A stretch of 64,000 bases of DNA from Bursaphelenchus xylophilus (lineage: Eukaryota > Nematoda > Chromadorea > Rhabditida > Aphelenchoididae), in the NCBI GenBank assembly GCA_904066235.2, contig CAJFCV020000004.1:4774001-4838000 (forward strand), given 5' to 3'. Below are positions 35,501-45,401 of this stretch, piece after piece; within the stretch, counting starts at the first letter, position 1; every line of letters starts with the position of its first letter. The notes below the pieces were generated by a model, which did no database searches, was not told the DNA's origin, and saw only the letters and a list, made by a program, of their open reading frames with translations. Made by a program: the position numbers and the translations under genes.

Positions 35501-38024
35501 ATCAGATTGGATACAAGATTCTCTATCGGATTTATCAATCGAATAACACCTTCTTGTCCGAGACATTGCCCTTGATGGAGAGAAATCCGAGTGATGGAGT
35601 CGTCAGACATGTTATCCACAAACTTTCCAGGTAAGGATTGTGTAGTCTATGCTTAAATGTCGTGATATTTCAGCTTTCATCATTACATTGTCCAAGTCCA
35701 GAGTTACAATAAGTTCGGGACTTCCCAGCCATCAAAACCCCCGGCTTTTGTCTATGTCGGATATTCGATTCCTAAACAGGATATCAAAGAACTTCGAGTG
35801 GAAGCCCAGTCAAGCACTTCTATGGAAGTCCATTGGAAGCCTTGGGAGAGCAGTGACGATGACGTCATTTCTGGGTATCGAGTCAGATATTCTCCGTTAT
35901 TGAGCTCGATGTCTCCAGAAATCGCGGCCGAAGCTGAAGGTGGAGAGAGTCTGGAAGAAGTGGTGGTTACTGAGAATAACAGCCTCGTTCTGACTGAACT
36001 GAGGAAGTTCACAGAGTATCAGGTAAGAGTGTCATCAAATATTACGGTAACTTTTGTAATAGGTAGTAGTCTTAACTGTGCATGATGATTTCTGTATTTC
36101 CAGATCTCCGTGTCCGGTTATAATCGTGCTGGTGATGGCCAAGCCTCCGTTGTCCGTGCTCGCACTCTCGAAGACACCCCCGGTCCTGTCGGGGAGCTCC
36201 AATTCAGCGATATTCTCCTGGATTCGGTGAATGTCAGCTGGACTCCTCCTCAACAAACAAATGGCCGAATCACCGGCTATTCCGTTACTTATCGGACCTA
36301 CAAATTCTCCGAAGACTTTAGGAAGGAGATTCAAGAGAAAACGTTGCTTCCTTTCCTTTTGGCGGACAATTTGGAGGAGAATACCACCTACTCTTTCACT
36401 GTCCAGGCCCGAACTTCGGTCGGATTGGGAGTCCCGGTCTCCGGAAATGTGACCATCGGCTACAATCGAGGTGCTCCTGGGGCTCCGACCAAGCCAATTG
36501 TTCTGCCGGAACAGTCGAGTTTCCTTATGAAATGGAGCGACGGCCCTGAAGGCACAACTCCCATAAAAGGATATTTGATTCAGGCAAAGAGAGTCGGGAT
36601 TGCTTATGAAGATTTGAATACAACCGAAGGAACTGTGGCCAGAAGGAAGAGGGGACTTGTGGACACCGATCCGTACAGACCCCAACATGTGATCGGGGAA
36701 TGGGTGACCATCTCGAATGTTCTGGGCACTGATAATGAGTATCGAATTAGTTATCGACAGCTGGAGCCCAGCAGTTACTACGTCTTCAGACTGTTCGCCA
36801 GAAACAATTTGGGAATTGGGTTACCCAGTGAGGCCTCGGAACAACTTCATGTACCTGGTAAGGAACCATACTGTAGTAGATAAGTATGAATAGGATCTGT
36901 TCCAAGATTATGTTATCTCTTTTACAGTTCCTTTACTCCAAAAATTTCAGCATCAATCCCTGAAGACCCAATCTACACAACTTGGTGGTTCTTAATCATC
37001 GTGGCATTAGTGTTGGTCATCATTGTTATGTTATTCGTCTTCTTATTATGCATGATCAATCACAAATCTGATAAGAAGGATGAGAAGAGCGATGTTTTTG
37101 ACACCCATCAGCTGGCTGATGGATTTGTGGTGTCTTACGAACTCCAGAATAAAAACAAAAGGTAATACTAAAATAAATTTAGAATGCTTTCACTTTAAAA
37201 TTAAACAATGCTTTTCAACACTAACTAGTAGGAGATAAATTTATGAAAAATTTTTGCAGCCCGGTAGACCGCCCTCAAACCCACACTTCCTGGTTGTCAA
37301 ACGAGAATCTCAGACACAATGAAGCGCCTTATGGATCCATAGCTTCGGGGCTTAACAACAGACAGAATCCCTACAGTACAAGTAGTGTTTATCATGCCTT
37401 GGCGACGGATAATGTCCCGGAGATTCACCGGAATAGCAAGCCAGTCAAAGCCGTTAATCCTTATGCCTCCAAGAATCAGCTGAATGTCTCTCCGCGGGCC
37501 AATAATTACTGGGCGAAGCCCCCAGTTCAGGTGGATATTGGACCGTACGGGACCAGAGTCATCAATGAAGATCCCGCCGCTAATGAAACGACTGACGATG
37601 CAGAGATTCAGGCGGAGAAATCATTCGCTGGACATTATCAAAGCAATCCTCAGGAAGAGAACTATCGAGCGACGTGGAAACGAAGTCGCGAAACAGAAAG
37701 ACAGCGGGCCCAGAGTGGGCGGAATGGAGGATTCGCTACGAATAATCATTCCCCGGTCTACCTACTGCCCAATCGCCCGGATTCGGAGGCTACAAATGAG
37801 ACTGGCCAGAGCGGTAAGTAGATTTTATATAAAATTTTACCAACTCATCCTCAAATTAAATTCTCAATATTATCTTATCGTTTCCAGGTTCCGATGATCG
37901 AAACCCCTCATCTCTAAATAGTCAGCGCGATTATGAAGTGGGCGGGATCAACCTCCGGACCGACTTCACTTCCCCCAAACACCAGACTTTCACGAATGCC
38001 AACGGATTCTCGTCTTTCGTCTGA
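29591..38024 (+). CDS. sdk: Sidekick-family cell adhesion protein (6 Ig + about 13 FN3 + TM)
   Basis: Eighteen exons, all phase-compatible, starting at 29591, 30053, 30280, 30875, 31060, 31281, 31654, 32126, 32343, 33051, 33234, 33573, 35298, 35674, 36104, 36951, 37260 and 37888. They give about 2,296 residues, the family's usual size. A signal peptide (WPVLFIFSFISTVNS) is followed by six Ig domains, seen as Cys-Trp-(Asp..Gly.Y.C) sets such as DSGFYQCLATNSKG and DSGVYTCVATNQNGQ. About thirteen FN3 domains follow (Trp and Tyr pairs, for example YEVQVAAFNNRGLGVYSKP). One transmembrane helix lies near residue 2,010 (WWFLIIVALVLVIIVMLFVF). The cytoplasmic tail is ~260 residues and ends in GFSSFV, the conserved sidekick PDZ-binding end. 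Sidekicks are homophilic synaptic and tricellular-junction adhesion molecules; C. elegans RIG-4 is the nematode member. An RRKR motif at 36641-36652 lies in the last FN3 region. AATAAA at about 38160. Confidence 0.95.
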
Positions 38025-38338
38025 TTATGCCCCTTCCCTGATACCGGTATTCCAAATCTCAGCGATTTTTTCATGTACATTCAGATATTTCCTCAGATCT
38101 CCATCTTATTTTTTCCTCAATTATTATACGGGCTAGATTGAAGTTTACTTATTATTGGAATAAACGACATTACTGTACTTCTTAATAATTATATTATTTT
38201 AGCGTCTGGGACGTCGACAAAGTCCCAAGGCTTCCTGGGTTTAATCGCAAGTATTTACAAACTCCATAAAAGGGTTAGCGGAGGCAAATGCACTAAAGTA
38301 ATACGAAATATTGACTTAGCCATGTAACAAATCATCAT
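38025..38338. other. Convergent 3' region sidekick / BTB gene
   Basis: About 310 bp containing the sidekick 3' UTR (AATAAA near 38160) and the 3' end of the BTB gene. No other feature. Confidence 0.5.
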
Positions 38339-39212
38339 TCATGTCTTGGAGAAGTAATATATGGCAGTATCCGGGTGATTCCTGATCAGATCTGAGTATA
38401 ATTCCTCCTGAACATGATTTATCAAATAAATATTAAAACCGTAATATTTGTTTAGGGAAATTAACCCATAAATTTGATTAAAATTCTTACCACAGCCTTA
38501 TCGGTATAAAATAATTCGATAAATCGTTTCACTTTGGCCACGATATCATGTCGTTTGAACTGAGCGGCCATACAAATGGAGTCGAGGAGATTGTCATTGG
38601 CCAGATTCTCCTTGATCATGTCCATACAATCATCCCTGAGGCCATCCAATTGGAAGTAATCGGCCGCTCGAACTAATTCATAACAAATTGGGCCAAAGGA
38701 AATGGAAATGCAGCCATGGTAGATGTAATAGAACACTTCTTTCATCACCTGAAAATCCAATCTTATTTTATAAACCGTAAATGAGGTTATTATTCCAAAT
38801 TCTACTTGCCTGAGCACTAAAATCAGTTATTGTAACCTTCTTTTCTGCTGTTTCGACATTATCTCCCATAAACATAGCATCGAAGTAGGGAGAGATAGAG
38901 CCGACTATACATTTGTGAACTGGAATTTTGAGAGACTCCCCGTTGGATTCGCAAATAAATGTAAAATCGCTGTATTTCTCGTTCATGTATAAAGTCGATG
39001 CTTGGAACTAGAAAAAAGGCTATTTATTTTCATCCAAACCACTTGCAAGAGTCTCTAAACCAAAACAGAACCAATCTAAAATGACTTACCGCGCTCCGAC
39101 TTGGAGATTTAAATTCATTTCTGGACTTCTTCGGACTAGAATAAGACGAGATCGGAGGGAATGTACAAGAACACCATGATCGTTTGATAGGTGTGTCTGA
39201 GACCTTAAACAT
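38339..39212 (-). CDS. BTB/POZ-domain protein
   Basis: Exons 39090-39212, 38810-39007, 38491-38748 and 38339-38407 give 215 residues. After a ~50-residue Ser/Pro-rich leader comes a BTB fold: YSDFTFICESNGESLKIPVH, KCIVGSISPYFDAMFMGDN, VTITDFSAQ, VMKEVFYYIYHGCISI, and LVRAADYFQLDGLRDDCMD. A BACK-like helix pair and the end ELYSDLIRNHPDTAIYYF follow. BTB domains dimerise and often act as CUL3 ubiquitin-ligase adaptors. There is no MATH or kelch partner domain, so the substrate is unknown. The intron after the first BTB exon begins with GC (CAG|gcaagt) and joins two halves of the BTB fold perfectly. Reading through the last donor would give a shorter, less typical C-terminus. Confidence 0.85.
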
Positions 39213-39351
39213 CTATTCATCGCTCTAGTTGTGTAAGTTTGAATTCGTTCAGTATTGCTAATGACTTTTTGACATTACAGAAAGATATTGTTCTAGGATA
39301 AATTAATTTATTCCAATTATAAACATCAAATAAAATGTACAAGAAAATCAA

Positions 39352-40935
39352 TTAAAGCAGTTCATCGTCACTCAAAATGTCATCACTGATAAGAGGAGTT
39401 GCACTTCGTCGTTCAATCTCCTCGAGAGTAACACTAAACTCTTTACAAATCCTCTGAATATCCTCTTTTATCGGGCTGAAATCAATACTTCGAGCTGTTA
39501 ACGTGCTCTCCAATCGGTGAACAACAAGATTCAGCTTGTGGTGGCGGCCTAAAACACGAACAGTAATAAATATACCAAAAATTATATTACACTTGCCATT
39601 CACGAGAAGTCTTTGGACAAAAACGATAATGATCAACCTCAGCTCTTCCGGACTGTCAAGCGCAATCAAAGCATTGATCAAAACCTCCAAGGCATTCTCT
39701 TCGTCAATTGTCTTCGCACTCTGATAGGAGATATCAAACTTTTTGTAAGGTTTGGACAAAGAAAATAACCGACTGATAACACCGTAGGGTACGCTCTTCT
39801 TTATGACATCCAGATATGAATCAATTGAAGCCAATGAATTACTCGCAGTCTCGATTTGAACCCTAAACAAGATGAAAAATCACAAAATAGACTACTTACC
39901 AGACGTTAATCTTAAGGTCAAAGTAAAGAGATTCACCATTGTTCAATACAACCAGAGGCACTCCGTTGTCTGTCAACGCAGCTGCAGAAATACTAACCCC
40001 TTTGTTGTTCAGTAGACTTTGGAAACTAAGCTTTGCGTGGATCGTCTGGATATCCAAGTTTCTAAAAAGGGTAAACTGAAAAGAGAACACTTATAACCTA
40101 CATTACAATCACATTGAGATCACTAGTAATGAGCAGTAGAAAGTCGCAGTTGAGTGTGACTAAAGAAACGGGTTTATCTATCAACCAATCGAGCAGTTTC
40201 ATTCCAGTTGACGTGTGGAAAACTTGAAGAGATTGGCAGGAAGTTACAATCGCTGTGTAAATCCTACAATATCAAAAAGTAAAAACCATAGAAGATGCTA
40301 AATATCTTAATCTATAAAGTAAACCCACTCATTTGCAGCTAACAAAATAATGTTCTCAAAAACATGATTAGTCCAAGCAACTAAATCATTATTCATCGCT
40401 TTTACAGTCGCTCCTTCGGCAATCTTCCTTTCCACATTTTGCACCTGGATCAGGTTTATGTTCTTGTCGTTCTAAAGTCAAAATAAAAAGAAAAAAGAAT
40501 TCGACTTACACTTCTCAACCTCACACTCAAGACTTTCTGAACTTTTGGCGGTTCAATCTGCGTTTTTCCATTAGTAGATGCCTGAATCTTCAACCTCTCC
40601 AAAACGGCTTCGACGATTGGCCGATCCGTTGCTGCTGCTACTTCATATTCTTCGACCTATACTCAATTTATTAAAAATATTGTAGCAGACGACTTACCTT
40701 CGTTTGTCGCGCTTTGTAAACAATATTGGCGGACGGAATATTATGTGCCGAGCATTTGAAAGTATTCTCTGAGATCTGAACTGATGTCTGTGGCGAACTA
40801 CAAGGATCAAATTGCCTCCTAAAATTTTTTTTGGACGTATTATCAATACAAGAGACATTACAATTTCGGTGCTGTAATTTCGCCAAGAAAGGTTGTCTCG
40901 ATCTTCCTCTTTCCCGACTTTGACTTTACAATCAT
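39352..40935 (-). CDS. hira-1: HIRA-like histone chaperone subunit lacking the WD40 domain
   Basis: Exons 40862-40935, 40698-40818, 40510-40656, 40329-40471, 40102-40263, 39900-40061, 39597-39862 and 39352-39548 give 423 residues. The N-terminal KSKSGKRKIETTFLGEI resembles the HIRA B domain, the short basic strand that binds ASF1. The rest follows the C-terminal Hira domain: TAIVTSCQSLQVFHTSTGMK, DNGVPLVVLNNGESLYFDLK, NVWVQIETASNSLAS, then a helical end. HIRA deposits histone H3.3 outside replication. Normal HIRA proteins have about 400 residues of WD40 propeller before this point. Here the ATG is followed at once by the B-like region, and no propeller exons are found upstream. The frame is open for ~47 codons before the ATG, so an unseen spliced 5' exon is possible. 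The intron between 39548 and 39597 has a GC donor. Not a database-confirmed call. Confidence 0.7.
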
Positions 40936-41117
40936 TTCATCTGTTCCACAAGCTCGCGTCAAATTTGCAGAATTCCGAGATATTTTCTGAATTTATTTTT
41001 CCGGGATTCACGACGAAAACGTTTGTTGGCTTTCCGCTTTTCACAAATAAATTATTTTTCATTATTTTGTAGAGGATTCTAGGACCTTTCTGTACTCAAA
41101 TCTTGTTTCCATAGAGT
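40936..41117. promoter_or_regulatory. Bidirectional promoter HIRA-like / CSN8
   Basis: Only 182 bp separate the two divergent start codons. The region must contain both transcription starts. It is AT-rich near the CSN8 side. No defined motif is claimed. Confidence 0.5.
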
Positions 41118-42116
41118 ATGAGTGAAGCTCCGCCACCAGATCCAATTGTTGAAGAAGTTCCTGTAGTTGGTAAGTATAAGATTGCTATTAAAAGTCGGGA
41201 TATTTCGTACTTCTTTTTGATTTTGCGAAACGTTCTTGCAGTTGAAGCTTCTGTCGAAATTCCGAACGATATAGCTCTGCCAAACCCGGTGAATAATCTT
41301 TCATTTGATGTGATTGCTCCACAGACGGATGTAAGTGAAAGATGTGTTATTTTATTGTTATTGTTTAGAAGACCTACGACCAGCTGTTTGCGGATCTTCT
41401 GGAGAAGGAATTGGATAATGAGAAGTTGACTCCCGGAGAGTATTTGGCATGCGTTTTCTTCTATGTTATTCAGAACAAAGCAAATGAGGTAGGTGGAAGG
41501 TTACATGTCATTGATTCGAATTATCAATTTATTAAACCTTGCATTTTTGTTATAGGGTCGTTATGCCGCCATTCGAGGGATTGAAGCCTACGCGAACTGT
41601 CCCGAATTATCGCAGGCCTATGAATTTGCTGATCTTGCTCATAAAATTGAACTAACACAATGCTTGCAATGGATCAGAAATGTGGAACTACATGAGTCTT
41701 TCAGGTAATACTTTTTATTGTAATAAATAAAGGGTTTCTTTGTAGGGTTGTTACCAATTTTTAATTATTTATATTTTAGACCCTACAAAGATGAGTTGTT
41801 GAATCGACTGACTGCCCGACGTCTCCAACAAGTTCTCAGAGGGTATGTGACCCTAAAATTGGATGATCTCTGTTCCCTCCTTGCTCTCCCTTCTGATTCC
41901 GAACATGTTCAGCATTTTCTGCAAGCTGCAGAATGGATAACAGCTCCAGATGGATTCATTGAACCCAAAGAGACGGAGGGTTTCAAAAACTTCCTCAAAC
42001 TTTTACATCAAAATGAATTCGGACCCGAGAAGGCGGCAGTCTCATCCACGAAGAAGGAAAACCGCCCCATCTTGGAGAATCTGGTCCGGTACGCGGGATT
42101 CTTGGATCGCAGTTAA
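41118..42116 (+). CDS. csn-8: COP9 signalosome subunit 8 (PCI domain)
   Basis: Exons 41118-41169, 41242-41330, 41369-41488, 41556-41704 and 41780-42116 give 248 residues (human CSN8 has 209). The helical repeat and PCI module read in the CSN8 order: YDQLFADLLEKELDNEKLTP, YAAIRGIEAYANCPELSQAY, WIRNVELHESFRPYKDELLN, RLQQVLRGYVTLKLDDLCSL, then ILENLVRYAGFLDRS, which corresponds to the short CSN8 C-terminal helix used in the subunit bundle. The COP9 signalosome removes NEDD8 from cullins and so resets SCF and CUL3 ligases; F-box and BTB genes happen to lie in this window. The acidic Pro-rich first exon is extra. The alternative PCI proteins eIF3K and PSMD8 fit less well. Confidence 0.8.
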
Positions 42117-42461
42117 GCCAGCCTCGATGCCTGTGCTCGGACTGCCTGTAAATTAAAATATTTTTGTTGTAATAACCTGTACTGTAATGTCGTTTCCCTC
42201 CCTCGGGTCGTTGTTGGGAAATAAACCAGAAGTCCTCGCGGCGGGTCGATTTTTTTTTGTTTTCGGAACCCGTTTCCCCTTGCTTTCGCAGCTCCGAACT
42301 TATTGTTCGGAATACCTGACCAATAATGGGGCGTGTCCCCGGTTATTGTCCCCCAACCGGAGCCACAAAGGGCTCCCTTAATTTCGATTCCCCCCACATT
42401 AAATTAGTTTAAACACAACTATTTAAGCCCATTTCGGCTTGATTTTTCTTTGTTTTTCGCG
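42117..42461. other. Intergenic between CSN8 and the small secreted protein gene
   Basis: About 345 bp, CSN8 3' UTR then promoter. Locally GC-richer (cggttattgtcccccaaccg is an imperfect hairpin). No gene recognised. Confidence 0.45.
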
Positions 42462-42909
42462 ATGGCGTCGGTCAGGAATTTATTGTTAATACTACTAATG
42501 GGCTCCTTAATTGTGAATACCGTCTCCAAGTCAAGTAAGAGACGATGTTTCGGAGAGTAAGGGGACATTGTTTCAGTTCACATGTTTGATATCCCGAAGG
42601 TGGAGATCGATGGTGAAGATCAGGCGCCCGTGGCCAAGGAAGTTGTGAGTTAATTATCACGAGGAGTTTCTAAAACAGCTTAGTAATCAGACAGCATAAT
42701 ATAAACGGGAGGTTTTGTTTGAGGTCAAATGAAAAGACGAGATTTTAGAGAGATGAAAGGCGACAGGAGATCCGAGTCAATTTGAACATCCGTCGACTGG
42801 ACACGTGAGTTGACTTCAGTTTATATCCCCGCTCTCCTTCAGACCCCGTCCCCAGCCCATCAAAGAGGTCGATGAGTATTCGGACGATCCCTTCGACGTG
42901 AAGCAATGA
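42462..42909 (+). CDS. Small secreted protein, possible peptide precursor
   Basis: Four short exons (42462-42534, 42577-42644, 42749-42804, 42843-42909) with consistent phases give 87 residues. The signal peptide is clear (MASVRNLLLILLMGSLIVNT). The mature part has no cysteines, is charged, and contains two dibasic RR sites (RDERRQ and NIRRLD). It ends PRPQPIKEVDEYSDDPFDVK. The size, leader and dibasic sites fit a neuropeptide-like or other secreted precursor, but no known peptide motif is recognised and no amidation Gly-Lys/Arg-Arg site is present. AATAAA near 42954. Confidence 0.7.
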
Positions 42910-42995
42910 TCTCGTTACCGTAATCTCTTTAATTTAATTAACCTTTATTATTAAATAAATTATTCCCCGTTTTTTGGCATCTTCTCCATGACGGA

Positions 42996-43790
42996 TTAAT
43001 AGCACTTATAGTCGGATTGGTTACAGGTATATCCAGTGGGACAGAGGTTATTGATACAGGGCCCGATTGGCTGGGAAGCGCTTCTTTTGGCGCCTAAAAC
43101 AAGTTGATTGGACCCTTAAAAAGTAGTAGGTCTTGAGTGTCTTGGAGAAGAGTGCCCCTCACTATTCTTGGAAGTACCTGTAGTGTTGAGAAAGAGTGGT
43201 GTTTAAATAGTACAGTCGGAGAGTTGGGGGTGAGACGAATCAAAGGAAACGAGCCCTTCAAAAATAAAGAATTCAAAATAAAGGTGGGTGTCTGAAGAAG
43301 AGGGAGAAAGTCTTGCAAAAACAATAAAAGCCACAATACTGTGTCTTGCAGAGTAATCTTGGAAAACAACTTACTCTTGTAACATTTGTTGTCAACACAA
43401 TTGTAACCCGCCGGACAGAGATCATTTACGCAAGGACCGATTGAGGTACCTAGGGCAAATATAAGTCGATTTTCGGATGGACTTACGGGCTTTCACATCG
43501 CTGTCGTACATCTCATCCATGGGGTCATCGTTCTGTACATTTGGATAGCATTCCTCATCATGACACACATGACCCTCAGGGCATTTCCCATTAATACATG
43601 GTCCAACAGCCTTCTCCTTGTCGAACTGACCTGAAGATACGAGAATAATGACATCGAATTGAGAGCCCATATTAAATTATATTCGTTACGAAATATGACG
43701 TCATGTTTTGCACATGTTTTCGAACGGTTATTTGCACCTACCGTAGACGACCTGCGCGCACAAAAAAACGACTGCCAGCCACTTGATCAT
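42996..43790 (-). CDS. Secreted protein with three CC-domain-type cysteine repeats
   Basis: Exons 43742-43790 (signal peptide), 43487-43630, 43375-43449 and 42996-43093 give 121 residues. Three copies of a six-cysteine-spaced unit occur, one per exon: GPCINGKCPEGHVCHDEECY, GPCVNDLCPAGYNCVDNKCY and GPCINNLCPTGYTCNQSDYK. This G-P-C-[IV]-N-x-x-C-P-x-G-[YH]-x-C pattern is that of the CC/EB-like modules found in nematode extracellular proteins. Every repeat exon is bounded by phase-1 introns, so units can be duplicated without shifting the frame. A linker (QNDDPMDEMYDSDVKA) separates units 1 and 2. The precise role is unknown; it is probably extracellular matrix or cuticle associated. Confidence 0.8.
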
Positions 43791-44215
43791 GGTCGATTTA
43801 AGGGAGCACTGAATGAACGAACTTCTCGGCCAACCGGGCCTCAAATACGCCCTGGGGCGGTCCCGCCTCCCTCAAGGAATCGTGAATGACCGCAGCGCGC
43901 AATTTATTCGTGCGATTTCGTTGCGCAAACAATCGCGACGAAGAGGACAACGGACGTGGTCATGTATGTGGCTGAACGGCTCGAACCGGACGGTAAGCTC
44001 ATTAGGAATGACCTTCTTCATGTCCCTGAGGGCCGGTTATGCGAACGAATTCGAATACTTGCTGTACGAGTGATAAGCAAACACTTGGCTATAATTGTGT
44101 TCTTTTTTTTGAGGAAGCTCAATGCGATTACAACGGAAAACTTGGTGATTCTATTTATTGAAGGCAAGAATTCAGGCAGTTTTTAGAGAATTGAGATTCT
44201 TCAGAACAGGGATTC
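43791..44215. other. Intergenic between CC-repeat gene and Ala/Pro-rich gene
   Basis: About 425 bp upstream of the CC-repeat gene. It includes GC-rich stretches and the 3' UTR of the next minus gene. A TTTATT at about 44153 gives a minus-strand AATAAA. No gene seen. Confidence 0.5.
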
Positions 44216-45401
44216 TTAGTATCCAGATGATGCAACTGGAGCTGGAGCGGCGGCAGGCTGTTCAACAGCGGCTGGAGCGGCTTCTGGGGCCTGGTAGTTG
44301 GCAGCTGGGGCCGAGGCTTCAGCGGCAGCAACAGCTGGAGCGGCCTCATCTCCATACGAGTTGGAGCGCTTCTTTCTGTAGCCGGATGAGGCAACTGGAG
44401 CTGGAGCCGCAGCAGGTTGTTCAACGGCAGCTGGCGCAGCTTCTGGGGCTGCGGCTACAGGAGCGGAAGCTGGAGCCGGGGTCACAGCCTCATCTCCATA
44501 GCTGTTGTCACGCTTCTTTCTGTAGCCAGACGAGGCGACTGGTGCTGGGGCCGCGGCGGGTTGTTCAACAGCGGCCGGAGCGGCTTCAGGCGTTTGGTAG
44601 CTGGCGGCAGGAGCGGCGGACTCGGCGGCTGCAACAGCTGGGGCAGCCTCATCTCCGTAAGAGTTATCTCTCTTCTTTCTATAGCCGGAAGAGGCAACTG
44701 GGGATGGAGCGGCGGCTGGCTGCTCGACGGCGGCAGGAGCAGCTTCTGGGGCCTGATAGTTGGCAGCGGGGGCCGAAGCCTCAGCGGCAGCAACAGCGGG
44801 AGCGGCCTCATCGCCATAGGAGTTGGAGCGCTTCTTTCTGTATCCAGACGACGCTACTGGGGCTGGGGCAGCAGACGGTTGTTCAACAGCGGCTGGAGCA
44901 GCTTCAGGGGCTTGATAGCTGGCAGCTGGTTCGGAGGCTTGAGCTGCGGCGACGGCTGGTGCGGCTTCATCTCCATAAGAATTATCTCTCTTCTTTCTGT
45001 AACCAGAAGAAGCAACTGGGGCTGGGGCAGCAGCTGGTTGTTCAACGGCAGCTGGGGCAGCTTCTGGGGCTGCAGCTACAGGAGCGGAAGCTGGAGCTGG
45101 GGTCACAGCCTCATCTCCGTAGCTGTTGTCGCGCTTTTTCCTATAACCAGAAGATGCGACAGCAGAAGGCGCGGCGGCTGGTTGTTGGACGGCAGCTGGA
45201 GCAGCTTCAGGGGCCTGATAACTAGCAGGGGCGGGGGCAGAATCGGCCGCTGCTACTTGAGCTGCGGGCTCATCTCCATAACTATTGTCTCTTTTGAAGA
45301 CTTAAAAATGGCGCAATAAACAGAAGAAGTACAATGGACTTACGCGATTTGGCATTGATGCCGACGAAAAGCCCGAGGCAAAGAACCAGACCAAGTTTCA
45401 T
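44216..45401 (-). CDS. Secreted Ala/Pro-rich tandem-repeat protein with furin-type RKKR sites
   Basis: Exons 45344-45401 (signal peptide, MKLGLVLCLGLFVGINAKS) and 44216-45300 give 380 residues. The mature chain is seven tandem units of ~45-55 residues. Each is an Ala/Pro/Val/Gln stretch (APEAAPAAVEQPAAAPAPVA) followed by SSGYRKKR and then [DS]NSYGDEA. Six units carry RKKR and the first has only FKR. RKKR fits the furin/kex2 consensus R-x-[KR]-R, so cleavage would release near-identical peptides starting D/S-N-S-Y-G-D-E. The sequence ends with an uncut ..ASSGY. It could instead be a structural cuticle or mucin-like protein whose RKKR motifs are not cut. The unit-to-unit similarity at DNA level suggests recent expansion. 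I know no named family. Confidence 0.85.

Noticed and set aside
36035..36688. 217-codon minus-strand open frame
   Set aside because: Antisense shadow of a sidekick FN3 exon, with no conserved motif of its own.
44158..45225. Long plus-strand open frames (300 and 355 codons) rich in Gln, Leu, Arg, Gly or Ser
   Set aside because: They are the antisense of the Ala/Pro-rich repeat gene. Repeated codons keep other frames open, and the minus-strand reading has a signal peptide, a spliced first exon and a regular repeat.
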